Positions 1-8,766 are shown, counted from the stretch's first letter. The stretch is 64,000 nt of DNA from Anaerolineales bacterium (GCA_019637805.1 JAHBVB010000001.1:447875-511874), one strand, 5' to 3'. Made by a program: numbers and translations. Notes: generated by a model from the sequence alone, not told the origin.

Positions 1-1127
1 CGAGCATTACCACCCCCGGCTACAGCATCGTTTCCGGCTTGCCAATAGACGACCTGACCACGATTGGAGGCTCGGCGACCATCACCGTGCAATGCGATAG
101 TGTGCCGCAATCGTCGGGCACGCTGGTGCTCAGCACCAACGACCCGGCCAACCCCACCGTGACCTACAACCTGACCTGTACCGCTCCTGCATCGGGCGGC
201 GACTCTGGCTCGTCGTCCGACGGTGTCGGCGCCGTTTCTTCCGCCAGCAAGCCCATAGCCCCTAGTGGGGTCACCACCCTGCAGCTGGGCCGTCTGCTCG
301 TCTCGCTGCCGGCCTCCGCCATTCCGCCCGGCCAGACCGGCTGTGAGATCGCCGTCAAAGAACAGGGCAGTTCCGGCGAATATGGCTTCTCGCTGGACGA
401 TCTGGTCTACGACGTCAAAGTCTTCTGCGACAGCGGCGAACTCAACATCTTCCTGGACGCGCTGACCGTCTGCATCCGCCCCTCAGATGGCGTGCCGGGC
501 GACAAGAACGTCTACCACCGCCATGCGGGCCAGGACTTCCGGGCCATCAATGGTGGCTCCGGGCCTGCAGGCTACGTCTGCGGGCAAACCCGCACGCTCT
601 CGCTGTTCACCCTCGGCCAATTGGCCCTGCCCGCCACCGGCTTCGCGCCGGGCGTGGTCACCGACTTGGGCGCGCCTTCTGTAGCCTACGCCGCGTCTGA
701 CTTGACCCTGAGCATCCCCAAGCTGGGCCTCAACCCGGACATCCTCGGCGTGCCGCAAGGACCCAACGGCTGGGATGTAAGCTGGCTTTCATCGGGGCAA
801 GCCGGTTATCTCTACGGCACGGCCTTCCCCACCTGGGCAGGCAACTCGGTTTTGACCGCCCATGTCTGGAACGCCGACAATACGCCGGGGCCGTTCCATG
901 CTCTCAAGACCCTCCAGCACGGCGACCGCTTCACCATAGCCTATGGTGGCAACACCTATACTTACGAGGTGCGCAGTAATCAGCTAGTGCTGCCCAGTAG
1001 CCAGCGCCCGCTGGCGGAGAGCGAGTACAGCCAAATCACCCTGGTCACCTGCGAGAGTTTCGACCCCGCCACCGGCGACTACCGCTACCGCCGCGCCGTG
1101 CAGGCCGTACTGGTGGACGTGTACTAG
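1..1127 (+). CDS. Surface protein with LPATG motif and C-terminal sortase domain (5' partial)
   Basis: The frame is open to the left edge, so the N-terminus lies outside the window; 374 codons remain. The visible order is the end of an Ig-like repeat of the choice-of-anchor-D kind (GTLVLSTNDPANPTVTYNL, nt 117-173), a Ser/Gly linker, a beta-rich stretch, LPATG (nt 627-641), then a sortase-type domain. The domain shows TAHVWNADNTPGPF with the presumed catalytic His (codon at 861), TLVTC with the Cys (codon at 1050) and an RRAVQAVLV strand with the Arg (codon at 1092). The protein ends VLVDVY with no membrane segment after the domain. Sortases normally cut LPxTG in other proteins; having the motif and the enzyme in one chain suggests self-processing or anchoring in cis, which is inference. 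Confidence 0.75.
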   Translation, partial: SITTPGYSIVSGLPIDDLTTIGGSATITVQCDSVPQSSGTLVLSTNDPANPTVTYNLTCTAPASGGDSGSSSDGVGAVSSASKPIAPSGVTTLQLGRLLVSLPASAIPPGQTGCEIAVKEQGSSGEYGFSLDDLVYDVKVFCDSGELNIFLDALTVCIRPSDGVPGDKNVYHRHAGQDFRAINGGSGPAGYVCGQTRTLSLFTLGQLALPATGFAPGVVTDLGAPSVAYAASDLTLSIPKLGLNPDILGVPQGPNGWDVSWLSSGQAGYLYGTAFPTWAGNSVLTAHVWNADNTPGPFHALKTLQHGDRFTIAYGGNTYTYEVRSNQLVLPSSQRPLAESEYSQITLVTCESFDPATGDYRYRRAVQAVLVDVY

Positions 1128-1168
1128 CATTTGTTTACTGCGGCATTGTCAGTTGGCGTACAAGGCGT

Positions 1169-1196
1169 TTGACGTAGGCATCAAATTCCTTATACT
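1169..1196 (+). promoter_or_regulatory. Sigma-70 type promoter of the repeat lipoprotein
   Basis: TTGACG (1169-1174), 16-nt spacer, TATACT (1191-1196). The ATG at 1209 lies 12 nt below the -10 box and has no Shine-Dalgarno sequence, so the message is probably leaderless or nearly so. Confidence 0.6.
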
Positions 1197-1208
1197 TACC
1201 GAAACTGG

Positions 1209-2510
1209 ATGCACGTCATTTCAGCACCGTCTCGCTCCGCTTGTTTCACATTGCTTGCCGTCTTCACGCTGGTGGTCGCCGCCTGCGGTGGCGGCAGCAG
1301 CAACATCAGCGAAGACGATATTCTCGCCACCCACACCGCGCTGCGGACCGAGCAGGCGGCTGGCTGGAATATCACCCCAACGCCACTTCCCACGGCTGTG
1401 CCCACCGCTGGCACCGCAGCCACCGCGCTAGCTCCCTGGCTAGATGTGTTGCAGGCGGTGGATAGCCCCCGCAGCGTCGGCCGCTACAGCTCGTTGGCGC
1501 TGGATGCGGCGGGCAACCCGGTCATTAGCTACTACGATGCCTCCAATATGGATCTCAAGCTGGCCTACTGCCGGGATGCAAACTGCAGCTCCGCCGTGCT
1601 CAGCACCGTGGCCAGCAGCGGCAGGGTGGGCGAATACACCTCGCTGGTGTTGGATGCAACCGGCAAGCCGGTTATCAGCTATTACGACGATGCCGAACGA
1701 GACCTCAAGTTGGCGCATTGCAACGACCCTAACTGCGTGACGGCTGTGCTCAACACCGTGGATAGCGAAGGGGAAGTGGGCCAGCACACTTCGCTGGCGC
1801 TGGACGCAGCTGGCAACCCGGTCATCAGCTACTATGACGGCACAAACTACGCGCTCAAACTGGCCCATTGCACAGACCCAGTATGCAGCTCGGTGATCAT
1901 CACTGTCGTTGATGGTGAGGCCAGGGTGGGTGAATACAGCTCGCTGGCCCTGGATGCAGCGGGCAACCCAGTGATCAGCTACCATGACTCAAGCAATCAG
2001 GATCTGAAGTTGGCGCGTTGCCATGACCCCAACTGCGTCTCGGCTACCCTTAGTATCCTGGACGGCGAGGCGGTTATCACTGGCGCCTTCGGCCGTTACA
2101 GCTCGCTGGTGCTGGACGCGGTGGGCAACCCGGTGGTGAGCTATTACGATGATGTCTTGGACGACCTGAAGCTGGCTCGTTGCCGCCAACCCAATTGTGC
2201 TACCGTGGACATTATTGTGGTGGACAGCGAAGGCGAAGTGGGCTGGTTCACTTCGCTGGCCTTGGACGCGACGGGTAACCCGGTGATCAGCTATTACGAC
2301 CGGACAAATCTCTCACTGAAGCTGGCCCAGTGCCATGACCCCAACTGCGCCAGTGCAGATATCGCCACTGTGGACGATGATGGCGACGTAGGATGGCACA
2401 CTTCGTTGGCGCTGGATTGCGCTGGCAGCCCGGTGATTGCCTACTACGACTTCGCCAATCAATCGCTAAAAGTGGCCAGCTTCAGTGGCTCGCCAGACTG
2501 CCAGCCCTAA
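1209..2510 (+). CDS. Secreted lipoprotein with seven ~50-residue repeats
   Basis: 433 aa. A hydrophobic signal with lipobox VVAAC (Cys26) marks a membrane-anchored lipoprotein. A short Thr/Pro linker ([11 protein letters not shown]) leads into seven tandem repeats from about residue 89 to the end. Each repeat holds a core like [18 protein letters not shown] followed by LKLAHCxDPNC, so there is a conserved pair of Cys residues near each repeat end; the last repeat departs from this. The pattern suggests a beta-propeller whose blades are each closed by a disulphide. The role is unknown; outer-surface binding or scaffolding is a guess. It has its own promoter and faces a convergent methylase gene. 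Confidence 0.75.
   Translation: MHVISAPSRSACFTLLAVFTLVVAACGGGSSNISEDDILATHTALRTEQAAGWNITPTPLPTAVPTAGTAATALAPWLDVLQAVDSPRSVGRYSSLALDAAGNPVISYYDASNMDLKLAYCRDANCSSAVLSTVASSGRVGEYTSLVLDATGKPVISYYDDAERDLKLAHCNDPNCVTAVLNTVDSEGEVGQHTSLALDAAGNPVISYYDGTNYALKLAHCTDPVCSSVIITVVDGEARVGEYSSLALDAAGNPVISYHDSSNQDLKLARCHDPNCVSATLSILDGEAVITGAFGRYSSLVLDAVGNPVVSYYDDVLDDLKLARCRQPNCATVDIIVVDSEGEVGWFTSLALDATGNPVISYYDRTNLSLKLAQCHDPNCASADIATVDDDGDVGWHTSLALDCAGSPVIAYYDFANQSLKVASFSGSPDCQP
1473..2483 (+). repeat. Seven tandem ~150-nt coding repeats
   Basis: Each unit encodes about 50 aa around [15 protein letters not shown] and LKLA-C-DPNC. The fourth unit is longer by a few residues (insert VITGA). Units are similar but not identical at DNA level, so the array is old rather than freshly amplified. 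Confidence 0.8.
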
Positions 2511-2525
2511 ATCCCTGCCCCATCC

Positions 2526-3260
2526 TCAGCCCTGCCTCTGGCGCATGACCTCGAAGGCCAGCGCCGCAGTGGACGAAGTCACATCCAGCTCACCCGCAAA
2601 GCCGCGCCCGTAAGGGATCGTGATCTGCAGGTCGCACAGGGCTTGCGCCGCGGCGCCTAGCCCGCGGCGCTCGCCGCCGATCAGCAGGAACAGCGGCCCG
2701 CGCAGGTCGGCCGCGTACAGGGGCGTGGCCGTGCGCGCCTTGGCCGTGGCCGCCACCAGGCAGCCTTGCGCCTTGAAATGCTGGATGGCGGTTTCCGGCG
2801 CCGCCTGCGCGGTAGGCATGTACTCCGTGGCCCCGGCCGACGCGCGTGCCACTACGTTCAGCGCCGTGTCCCAGTTGCGCTGCGGCACCACCAGGCCGTC
2901 GGCCCCGGCGGCGTACAGGGCGCGCACCGCCTGGCCGTAGTTGTAGGGGTCTTCCACGCCGTACAACATGGCGAAAAAGCCCTGCGGTGCGGCAGCGGTC
3001 AGCTCCTCCAAGGTCTGGAAGCTGCGCTCGCCCGCCTGGGCCAGCACACCGCCGTGGCTGCGCCCCTGCGCCAGCGCATCCAGCTGCTCGGCGGGGATGG
3101 ACTGTACTTGCAGACCGCGCTGGCGTGCGGCGGCCGTGATCTGCCCAGCCTGGCGCACCGGTTTGCCGGCTTGCAGGTAGACCGCCTGCACCGGGCGGCG
3201 GCCGGCCTGCAGCGCGGCCAGCACGGAGACCCAGCCTTCCAAAATCTGCGGCGTACTCAT
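2526..3260 (-). CDS. TrmH/SpoU-family RNA 2'-O-methyltransferase
   Basis: 244 aa, SPOUT-fold enzyme that would put a methyl group from S-adenosylmethionine on a ribose of rRNA or tRNA in the cytoplasm. Residues 1 to about 80 look like the substrate-binding domain of RlmB-type enzymes. The catalytic half shows motif 1 EDPYNYGQAVR (103-113, with the expected Asn and Arg), motif 2 LLIGGERRGLG and a motif-3 region GELDVTSSTAALA. A clearer RlmB orthologue lies at 48893-49630, so this is a second member whose target is unknown. Divergent from rnd, sharing the short region 3261-3288. Confidence 0.8.
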   Translation of the reverse strand: MSTPQILEGWVSVLAALQAGRRPVQAVYLQAGKPVRQAGQITAAARQRGLQVQSIPAEQLDALAQGRSHGGVLAQAGERSFQTLEELTAAAPQGFFAMLYGVEDPYNYGQAVRALYAAGADGLVVPQRNWDTALNVVARASAGATEYMPTAQAAPETAIQHFKAQGCLVAATAKARTATPLYAADLRGPLFLLIGGERRGLGAAAQALCDLQITIPYGRGFAGELDVTSSTAALAFEVMRQRQG

Positions 3261-3269
3261 ATTCGGCAG

Positions 3270-3275
3270 TATACT
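3270..3275 (+). promoter_or_regulatory. -10 box (TATACT) of rnd
   Basis: TATACT lies 13 nt before the ATG at 3289. There is no ribosome-binding site in between, which suggests an almost leaderless message. Confidence 0.45.
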
Positions 3276-3288
3276 CTTGCCTAGCTAC

Positions 3289-4419
3289 ATGATGCCTGAC
3301 CAAGTCTCTTTCACTGTTGCCAACACGCATGAACAATTGCAAGCGCTCAGCCAGGAGCTGAGCCGGGAAGCTCTGATCGGCGTCGATAGCGAGGCCAACA
3401 GCCTGCACGCCTACCGCGAGCGGCTGTGCCTGCTGCAATTCTCCACCCCCACCCAAGACGCCGTAGTGGACCCGCTGCTGCTGCCAGATCTGTCCAGCCT
3501 GGCTTCGGTCTTCTCCAATCCACAGATCGAAAAGATCTTTCACGCCGCGGAATACGACCTGATCGTGCTATACCGCGATCTGGGCTTCACGCTCAGCAAC
3601 CTGTTCGACACGATGGTGGCGGCCCGCATTTTGGGGCGCAAAAAGGTGGGCCTGGGCAATTTGCTGGAAGAAGAATTCGGCATTCACTTGGAAAAGCGCT
3701 TCCAGCGCGCCGACTGGGGCCAGCGGCCCCTGCGGCCTGAGATGCTGGAATATGCCCGCATGGACACCCACCACCTGATCGAGCTGCGCCACAAGCTGAA
3801 AGACGAGTTACAGGCCCGCGAGCGCTGGGAGATCGCCCGTGAGGACTTTGCCCGCCAGCCGAGCCTGATCCCCACCCTGGCCGAGCCGCCCCAACAGGAC
3901 ATCTGGCGCATCAAAGGCGCCCGGGACCTGACGCCGCGCCAGGCGGCCATCCTGCAAGAGCTGGCCGTCTACCGGGAGAGCCGGGCGGCCCAGGCCGACC
4001 AGCCGCTGTTCAAGATCATCAGCGACACAACGCTGAGCGCCATTGCCGCCAGCCAACCGCAAAGCGCGAAGGATCTGGAGAGCCTGGAGGGCATGACGCC
4101 CGGCCAGGTGCGCCGGCACGCCAAGGGACTGCTGGCGGCGGTGCGCAGGGGCGAGCAAAGCCCGCCGCTGCGCCGGCCGCGGCGGGAGCCGTATGACGAA
4201 GCCTATGTGGAACGCCTGGACAAGCTGCGCGCCTGGCGTAAAGCAGCCGCCCTGGAGATGGATGTCGAATCGGACGTGGTGCTGCCCAAGGACCTGATGC
4301 AGGCGGTGGCCAAAGCCAACCCCAACTCGCCCGAGGCCCTGGCAGGGCTGCTGAGCCAGGTGCCCTGGCGCCTGGCGCGCTTTGGGGCAGAGATTCTCTC
4401 CGCGCTGAAACCCAGCTAA
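3289..4419 (+). CDS. rnd: Ribonuclease D
   Basis: 376 aa from the ATG at 3289; a TTG at 3277 and an ATG at 3292 are alternatives. It is a 3'-5' exoribonuclease of tRNA and small-RNA maturation. The DEDDy exonuclease domain shows VDSEA (Asp/Glu near residue 33), HAAEYDL (Asp near 90) and YARMD (Tyr and Asp near 155-159). A downstream HRDC domain runs from about residue 205 (LTPRQAAILQELAVYRE) through GMTPGQVRRH. Stop and next start are 9 nt apart, so it is co-transcribed with the beta-CASP nuclease gene, giving a two-gene RNA-processing unit. Confidence 0.9.
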   Translation: MMPDQVSFTVANTHEQLQALSQELSREALIGVDSEANSLHAYRERLCLLQFSTPTQDAVVDPLLLPDLSSLASVFSNPQIEKIFHAAEYDLIVLYRDLGFTLSNLFDTMVAARILGRKKVGLGNLLEEEFGIHLEKRFQRADWGQRPLRPEMLEYARMDTHHLIELRHKLKDELQARERWEIAREDFARQPSLIPTLAEPPQQDIWRIKGARDLTPRQAAILQELAVYRESRAAQADQPLFKIISDTTLSAIAASQPQSAKDLESLEGMTPGQVRRHAKGLLAAVRRGEQSPPLRRPRREPYDEAYVERLDKLRAWRKAAALEMDVESDVVLPKDLMQAVAKANPNSPEALAGLLSQVPWRLARFGAEILSALKPS

Positions 4420-4428
4420 AGGAGCTTC

Positions 4429-5829
4429 ATGCAGCTACATTTCCTCGGCGCTGCCCAAACGGTTACCGGTTCCCAGCACCTGCTCGAAGTCAACGGCCAT
4501 CAAATCCTGCTGGACTGCGGCCTGTATCAAGGCCCGCGCAAAGAGTCGATCGAACGCAACAAAACCTTTCGCTTTGAGCCCGGCAAACTCTCGGCCGTGC
4601 TGCTCTCGCATGCGCACATTGACCACAGCGGTAACCTGCCCAACCTGGTGAAGAGCGGCTACGCCGGGCCAATCTATGCACAGCGCGCCTCGGCCCACCT
4701 GAGCCGGTTGATGCTGGAAGACTCCGCCCGCATCCAGGAAAGTGACGCCATGCACCTCAACCGGCGTTTGGCCAAGCGCGGCCAGCCGCTGGTGGAGCCG
4801 CTGTACACCACGGATGACGTGGCCCGCACCAACGTCCAGTTCCGCGAGCGGGATTACGACAAGGCCTTTGAAGTTGCCCCCGGCGTCCAGGTCACCTTCG
4901 TGGAAGCGGGGCATATCCTCGGCTCCACCGCCATCGTGTTGGACATTGACGAGGGCGGCGGCCGCCAGCAGCGCCTGTGGTTCTCCGGGGATATTGGCCG
5001 CCCCGAGCTGCCGCTGCTGCGCGACCCGGTGCTGCCCAAGGCGCCCGACAATATCCTGATGGAATGCACCTACGGCGACCGCCCGCACCCCTCCCCAGCG
5101 CAGGCCTACGAAGGTTTGCAAGAAGCCGTCAACGAAACCCTGGCGCGCGGCGGCAAGGTGCTGATCCCCGCCTTCGCCGTGGGGCGCACCCAGGAACTGG
5201 TCTTCAACCTGAACCGCATGATGAGCGCCGGGGATATCCCGCGCGTGCCGGTGTACGTGGACAGCCCGTTGGCGGTGAATGTCACCGATGTATTCCGCGC
5301 CCATCTGGAATGCTTCGACCAGGAGACCATAGAATTCATCGAGTCCGGCAAAGATCGCCAGGCCCTGGGCTTCGAAATGCTGACCTATATCCGCAGCGTG
5401 GATGAATCCAAGGACCTCAATGAGCGCAAAGACCCGATGATCATCATCTCCGCCTCGGGGATGATGGAAGCCGGGCGCATTCTGCACCACCTGGAGCACA
5501 ATGTGGATGATGAGCGCAGCGTGGTGCTGATCGTCTCCTGGATGGCGCCGCATACGCTGGGCCGCCGCCTGCTGGAAGGCGAGGAGCAGATCAAGATCTT
5601 CGGCGAAGTCTTTGAACGCAAGATCCGCGTGGCGCGCGTGCAGGGTTTCTCTGCCCATGCCGGGCAGGAAGGCCTGCGCGAGTATGTGCGCGCCGCCGAC
5701 GGCCGTCCGCGCAACATCTTCCTGGTGCATGGCGAAGCCGGGCCGGCCGCCGCGCTAAGCGAACTGCTGGCCGCAGATGGCGCCGCCAACGTGCACTACC
5801 CCGAGTGGGGCAGCCGGGTGGAGTTGTAG
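4429..5829 (+). CDS. Beta-CASP metallo-beta-lactamase RNase (COG1236 type)
   Basis: 466 aa. An AAAGGAG site sits 6 nt before the ATG. The metallo-beta-lactamase motif HAHIDHSG (61-68) supplies the zinc ligands, with EAGHILGSTA and FSGDIG further on. A beta-CASP domain follows (IPAFAVGRTQEL, PVYVDSPLA, ISASGMMEAGRI), then a C-terminal RMMBL segment (VQGFSAHAGQEGL, IFLVHGE). This is the architecture of CPSF73-like RNA nucleases, cytoplasmic in bacteria. The substrate cannot be told from sequence. Confidence 0.88.
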   Translation: MQLHFLGAAQTVTGSQHLLEVNGHQILLDCGLYQGPRKESIERNKTFRFEPGKLSAVLLSHAHIDHSGNLPNLVKSGYAGPIYAQRASAHLSRLMLEDSARIQESDAMHLNRRLAKRGQPLVEPLYTTDDVARTNVQFRERDYDKAFEVAPGVQVTFVEAGHILGSTAIVLDIDEGGGRQQRLWFSGDIGRPELPLLRDPVLPKAPDNILMECTYGDRPHPSPAQAYEGLQEAVNETLARGGKVLIPAFAVGRTQELVFNLNRMMSAGDIPRVPVYVDSPLAVNVTDVFRAHLECFDQETIEFIESGKDRQALGFEMLTYIRSVDESKDLNERKDPMIIISASGMMEAGRILHHLEHNVDDERSVVLIVSWMAPHTLGRRLLEGEEQIKIFGEVFERKIRVARVQGFSAHAGQEGLREYVRAADGRPRNIFLVHGEAGPAAALSELLAADGAANVHYPEWGSRVEL

Positions 5830-5838
5830 AAGAGTTTT

Positions 5839-6567
5839 CTAGCTAGGAACTTGGCTGGCGCTGACCAGTGAACGAAACAGGTTCTGCATGCGCGGGTCGT
5901 CCGGCAGGCATTCCGGGTGCCACTGCACGCAGACCGCAAAGGGATGCTCGGGCAGTTCCACCGCTTCGATCAAGCCATCCGGCGCGCTGGCCGTGGCCCG
6001 CAGGGCAGTCGCCAGCTCTTTGATCCCCTGGTGATGCAGGCTGTTGACCTGCACGATCGGCTCGCCCAAGATCCCAGCCAAGCGACTGCCCTCGCCCACC
6101 TGCACCGGATGGGCCAGGTAATCCCAGGGGTGGTCCGGGAAATTGCTGTGCTGCAGCGCACCCGGCAGCTGGTCAGGGATGTGGGTGTACAAGCTACCGC
6201 CAAAAGCCACATTGACGATCTGCAACCCGCGACAAATACCCAGGAAGGGCGTGCCGTCCTCGGCCACCTGCTGGGCCAGCTGAATCTCGATCTCGTCGCG
6301 CTCTGGGTCTACGTCATAGATCTTGTCGTGCGGCGCGCCGCCGAAACGGGCAGTCTCGATGTCGCCGCCGCCGGTGAAGACCACCCCATCCAGGCGGGCC
6401 AGCAGTTCCTGCAGCCTGTCCGGCGGCAGATTGAGCGGGATGAGCACCGGGATGGCCCCGGCGCGCACCAGCGCCTCGCTGTACGGCCGCGGCGTTTGAA
6501 TGACATCGATCTGGTACAACTCGGAACGGGCATTGCGGGTGGTGACGCCAATCAGGGGAGCAGACAT
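5839..6567 (-). CDS. Class-I glutamine amidotransferase-like hydrolase (peptidase C26, PuuD-type)
   Basis: 242 aa from the ATG at 6567; the frame stays open further upstream only because it runs antisense through tRNA-Ser. The nucleophile elbow is FLGICRGLQ (Cys112), with QWHPE near the C-terminus for the His/Glu pair. GVVFTGGGDI is the usual oxyanion-loop region. The family includes gamma-glutamyl-GABA hydrolase, but no polyamine or GABA genes are nearby, so the substrate is open. Convergent with the beta-CASP gene, 9 nt apart. Confidence 0.8.
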   Translation of the reverse strand: MSAPLIGVTTRNARSELYQIDVIQTPRPYSEALVRAGAIPVLIPLNLPPDRLQELLARLDGVVFTGGGDIETARFGGAPHDKIYDVDPERDEIEIQLAQQVAEDGTPFLGICRGLQIVNVAFGGSLYTHIPDQLPGALQHSNFPDHPWDYLAHPVQVGEGSRLAGILGEPIVQVNSLHHQGIKELATALRATASAPDGLIEAVELPEHPFAVCVQWHPECLPDDPRMQNLFRSLVSASQVPS

Positions 6568-6615
6568 GCCGGCTATTCTAATGGAACAAAGGCCCAAGCG
6601 GTTATAATCGGCGGC

Positions 6616-6703
6616 GGAGAGATGCCAGAGTGGATGAATGGGGCGGTCTCGAAAACCGTTGTGGTCCTCTGGGCCACCGAGGGTTCGAATCCCTCTCTCT
6701 CCG
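6616..6703 (+). tRNA. tRNA-Ser (anticodon CGA)
   Basis: 88 nt with a long variable arm. Acceptor GGAGAGA (6616-6622) pairs with TCTCTCC (6696-6702); the anticodon loop CTCGAAA gives CGA; the T arm is GAGGG-TTCGAAT-CCCTC. CCA is not encoded. A TATAAT box at 6603-6608 sits 7 nt upstream. Confidence 0.95.
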
Positions 6704-6758
6704 CCTGACTGTGAATGCCCAGATTTCTGGGCGTTCTTCGTCTTAACCCTTTGCCCGC

Positions 6759-7205
6759 ATGAAAGCACCAACGCCCTCCCCGCACGCCAACTCTGCCAAC
6801 TGCCCCGAATGCGGCGGCCCCCAAGCCGACGGCTTCAGCTGCTGGGGGCTGCTGGGCGCCGTTATCGCCTGGGAAATGTACGACGCCGATCTGCAAGCGG
6901 AGCATTTCAAGATCGTGGCTTCCTACAACCTGCAGCACCCGGCGCAGTTCCATGCAGACCCCCTGGCCGACCTGCAAGCCGCCTATATCGAGCAGATCGA
7001 CCTAGGTCTGCCGGCCAGCCAGATCCGCAAGCGGATGGGCGGCGCCTTTGAAGGCGAGCGGCGCGTGCTGAAAGACCCGGCGGAGCGCCAGCCCGTGCTG
7101 CGCACGTGGAAGATGACCATCGCCGACGTCTATGCGCACGGCCAAGCAGAAGGGGCCGCCCAGCGCGTCCGCCAGTGGGCAGCCAGCCTGCGCGCCGAGC
7201 TGTAG
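6759..7205 (+). CDS. Small Cys-rich protein, DUF5946-like
   Basis: 148 aa. An N-terminal NCPECGGP motif (Cys15, Cys18) and a nearby FSCW suggest a small metal-binding head, followed by an alpha-helical body with conserved-looking SYNLQHPAQF and WKMTIADVYAH. This matches my memory of the DUF5946 family; the function is unknown. No strong ribosome-binding site is visible. It may follow tRNA-Ser in the same transcript. Confidence 0.6.
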   Translation: MKAPTPSPHANSANCPECGGPQADGFSCWGLLGAVIAWEMYDADLQAEHFKIVASYNLQHPAQFHADPLADLQAAYIEQIDLGLPASQIRKRMGGAFEGERRVLKDPAERQPVLRTWKMTIADVYAHGQAEGAAQRVRQWAASLRAEL

Positions 7206-7260
7206 TTGACAACCAACCCTTTCAGCGCCATAATCTAATTCGACAGTCGTCGAATTAGAT
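7206..7260 (+). promoter_or_regulatory. arsR promoter with 28-bp perfect palindromic operator
   Basis: TTGACA (7206-7211), 17-nt spacer, CATAAT (7229-7234). A perfect inverted repeat with arms ATCTAATTCGAC (7233-7244) and GTCGAATTAGAT (7249-7260) and 4-nt centre AGTC covers the end of the -10 box and the expected start site. Binding of the encoded ArsR-type repressor here would block its own promoter. Confidence 0.8.
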
Positions 7261-7263
7261 TCC

Positions 7264-7824
7264 ATGAGCGCACAGGCCCAAACTGACCAACTGCTGCAGT
7301 TCTTCAAGATCATTGGCAACGAAAGTCGCCTGAAAGTACTGGGCCTGCTGGCCAGCGATGAGCGCAGCGTGGGTGAGCTGGCGATCCTGCTGGGTCTGAG
7401 CGAACCGACCATCTCGCATCACCTGGCCGTGCTGCGCGAGCTGGACCTGGTGGCGATGCGCGTGGACGGCAACAATCACATCTATTGGCTCAACACCACC
7501 GCTCTTGAAACGCTCAACCGAAACATCTTTTCCCAGGAGCAACTGGCCAGCCTGGCGCCTGAAGAAAGCGGCCGCGCCTGGGAAGCCAAAGTGCTGCGGT
7601 ATTATTTGGTCGATGGCCGGCTGCGCGCCATCCCCGCCACGCAGAAAAAACGCCAGATCGTGCTGCGCTGGCTGGCAGACCAGTTCGAAAAAGGCCAAGA
7701 CCTGCCTGAGGTCGAACTGAACAAGAGGCTCAAAGCCTTTCACCCCGACGTGGCTGCCCTGCGCCGGCATTTAGTGGAATTCAAACTAATGGAACGCAAA
7801 AGCAACCTCTATCGCCGCTTATAA
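7264..7824 (+). CDS. ArsR-family regulator with C-terminal DUF2087 domain
   Basis: 186 aa. An N-terminal winged helix (ESRLKVLGLLASDERSVGEL, recognition helix region SEPTISHHLAVLRELDLV) is joined to a DUF2087 domain (RAIPATQKKRQIVLRWL ... HPDVAALRRHLVEFKLMER). No Cys-based metal site of the ArsR/SmtB type is visible in the DNA-binding half, so the inducer is probably not a metal. It is the first gene of a run of small enzyme genes ending at the terminator at 10181, and probably represses that run through the palindrome upstream. Confidence 0.85.
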   Translation: MSAQAQTDQLLQFFKIIGNESRLKVLGLLASDERSVGELAILLGLSEPTISHHLAVLRELDLVAMRVDGNNHIYWLNTTALETLNRNIFSQEQLASLAPEESGRAWEAKVLRYYLVDGRLRAIPATQKKRQIVLRWLADQFEKGQDLPEVELNKRLKAFHPDVAALRRHLVEFKLMERKSNLYRRL

Positions 7825-7836
7825 AGGAGAGCGCTG

Positions 7837-8220
7837 ATGACCTACAAACCGCAGAGCTACAATGATCTGTCACCGTATTTGATCGTGGACGATGCGCGTG
7901 GCCTGATCACTTTTCTAAAAGACGCCTTGGACGGCAAAGAACTGCGCGTCTTTGAGCACGAGGGACGCGTGGTGCACGCCGAGATCATGGTTGGCGACTC
8001 GGTGTTGATGCTCTCCGACGCCAATGAACAGTACCCGGCGATCAAGAGCGTGCTGCACCTCTACGTGCCGAACGTGGATGCCAGCTTCCAGAAGGCCCTG
8101 GGGGCCGGGGCAGGCGAAGTGCAGGCTCCCAAAAAAGGGAATGACCCCGACAAGCGCGGTACCTTCAGCGACCCCTTTGGCAACCTGTGGTCGCTGGGCA
8201 CCCAAGTGGACGCGGGCTAA
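7837..8220 (+). CDS. VOC-superfamily (PhnB/glyoxalase-like) protein
   Basis: 127 aa with an AAGGAG site 7 nt before the ATG. It has the paired beta-alpha-beta-beta-beta modules of VOC proteins: SPYLIVDDARGLITFLKDAL, a central HAEIMVGDSVLMLSDA and the C-terminal FSDPFGNLWSLGT. These proteins act as small-molecule enzymes or as resistance/binding proteins; the substrate is unknown. Second gene of the arsR-led run. Confidence 0.8.
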   Translation: MTYKPQSYNDLSPYLIVDDARGLITFLKDALDGKELRVFEHEGRVVHAEIMVGDSVLMLSDANEQYPAIKSVLHLYVPNVDASFQKALGAGAGEVQAPKKGNDPDKRGTFSDPFGNLWSLGTQVDAG

Positions 8221-8223
8221 CCA

Positions 8224-8766
8224 ATGCCGGAGTACGCCGCATTCCTGCGCGGCATCAACCTGGGCAAGCGCAGCATCAAAATGGCCGACCTGCGCCAGGC
8301 GCTGAGCACGGCCGGCTATGCCGATGTGCGCACCCTGCTGGCCAGCGGCAACGTGCTGCTGGCCAGCCCGCAAGCCAATGCCGCCGTGCTGGGCGCGGAG
8401 TTGGAAGCCGTGATGCGGGCCGCCTTCGGCTTTGAGGTGCCGGTGCTACTGCGCAGTGCCGCAGAGATCGCCGCGCTGGTGGAAGCGGCCCCGTTCGAGA
8501 ATGTGGCCGTGGATAAAGATACCCGGCTGTACATCAGCTTTCTGGCCCAGCCCGCGCAAGGACTACCGCAAGCCTTCCAGGATGGGGACGAGAACTTCCG
8601 CATCCTGCAGGTGCAGCCCGGCTATATCGCCAGCGTAGTGCAAGTAGATGCCAGCAGGGGCACGCTCAATTTGATGGATGCCCTGGACAAGCACTTTGGC
8701 GCCGGCATCACCACGCGCAACTGGAACACGGTGCTGAAGGTGCACGCCGCACTGCAGGGAACATGA
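8224..8766 (+). CDS. DUF1697 protein
   Basis: 180 aa. The N-terminal signature YAAFLRGINLGKRSIKMADL and RTLLASGNVLL are typical of DUF1697, as is the C-terminal ITTRNWNTVLKV. The family is small, cytoplasmic and of unknown function. Starts 3 nt after the VOC gene and overlaps the next gene by 4 nt (ATGA), so translation is probably coupled. Confidence 0.85.
   Translation: MPEYAAFLRGINLGKRSIKMADLRQALSTAGYADVRTLLASGNVLLASPQANAAVLGAELEAVMRAAFGFEVPVLLRSAAEIAALVEAAPFENVAVDKDTRLYISFLAQPAQGLPQAFQDGDENFRILQVQPGYIASVVQVDASRGTLNLMDALDKHFGAGITTRNWNTVLKVHAALQGT

Noticed and set aside
4435-5730. 431-aa minus-strand frame
   Set aside because: Antisense shadow of the beta-CASP nuclease gene with His/Gln-rich artefactual composition.
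6568-6771. N-terminal extension of the C26 hydrolase
   Set aside because: It runs antisense through tRNA-Ser; the family starts at the ATG at 6567.
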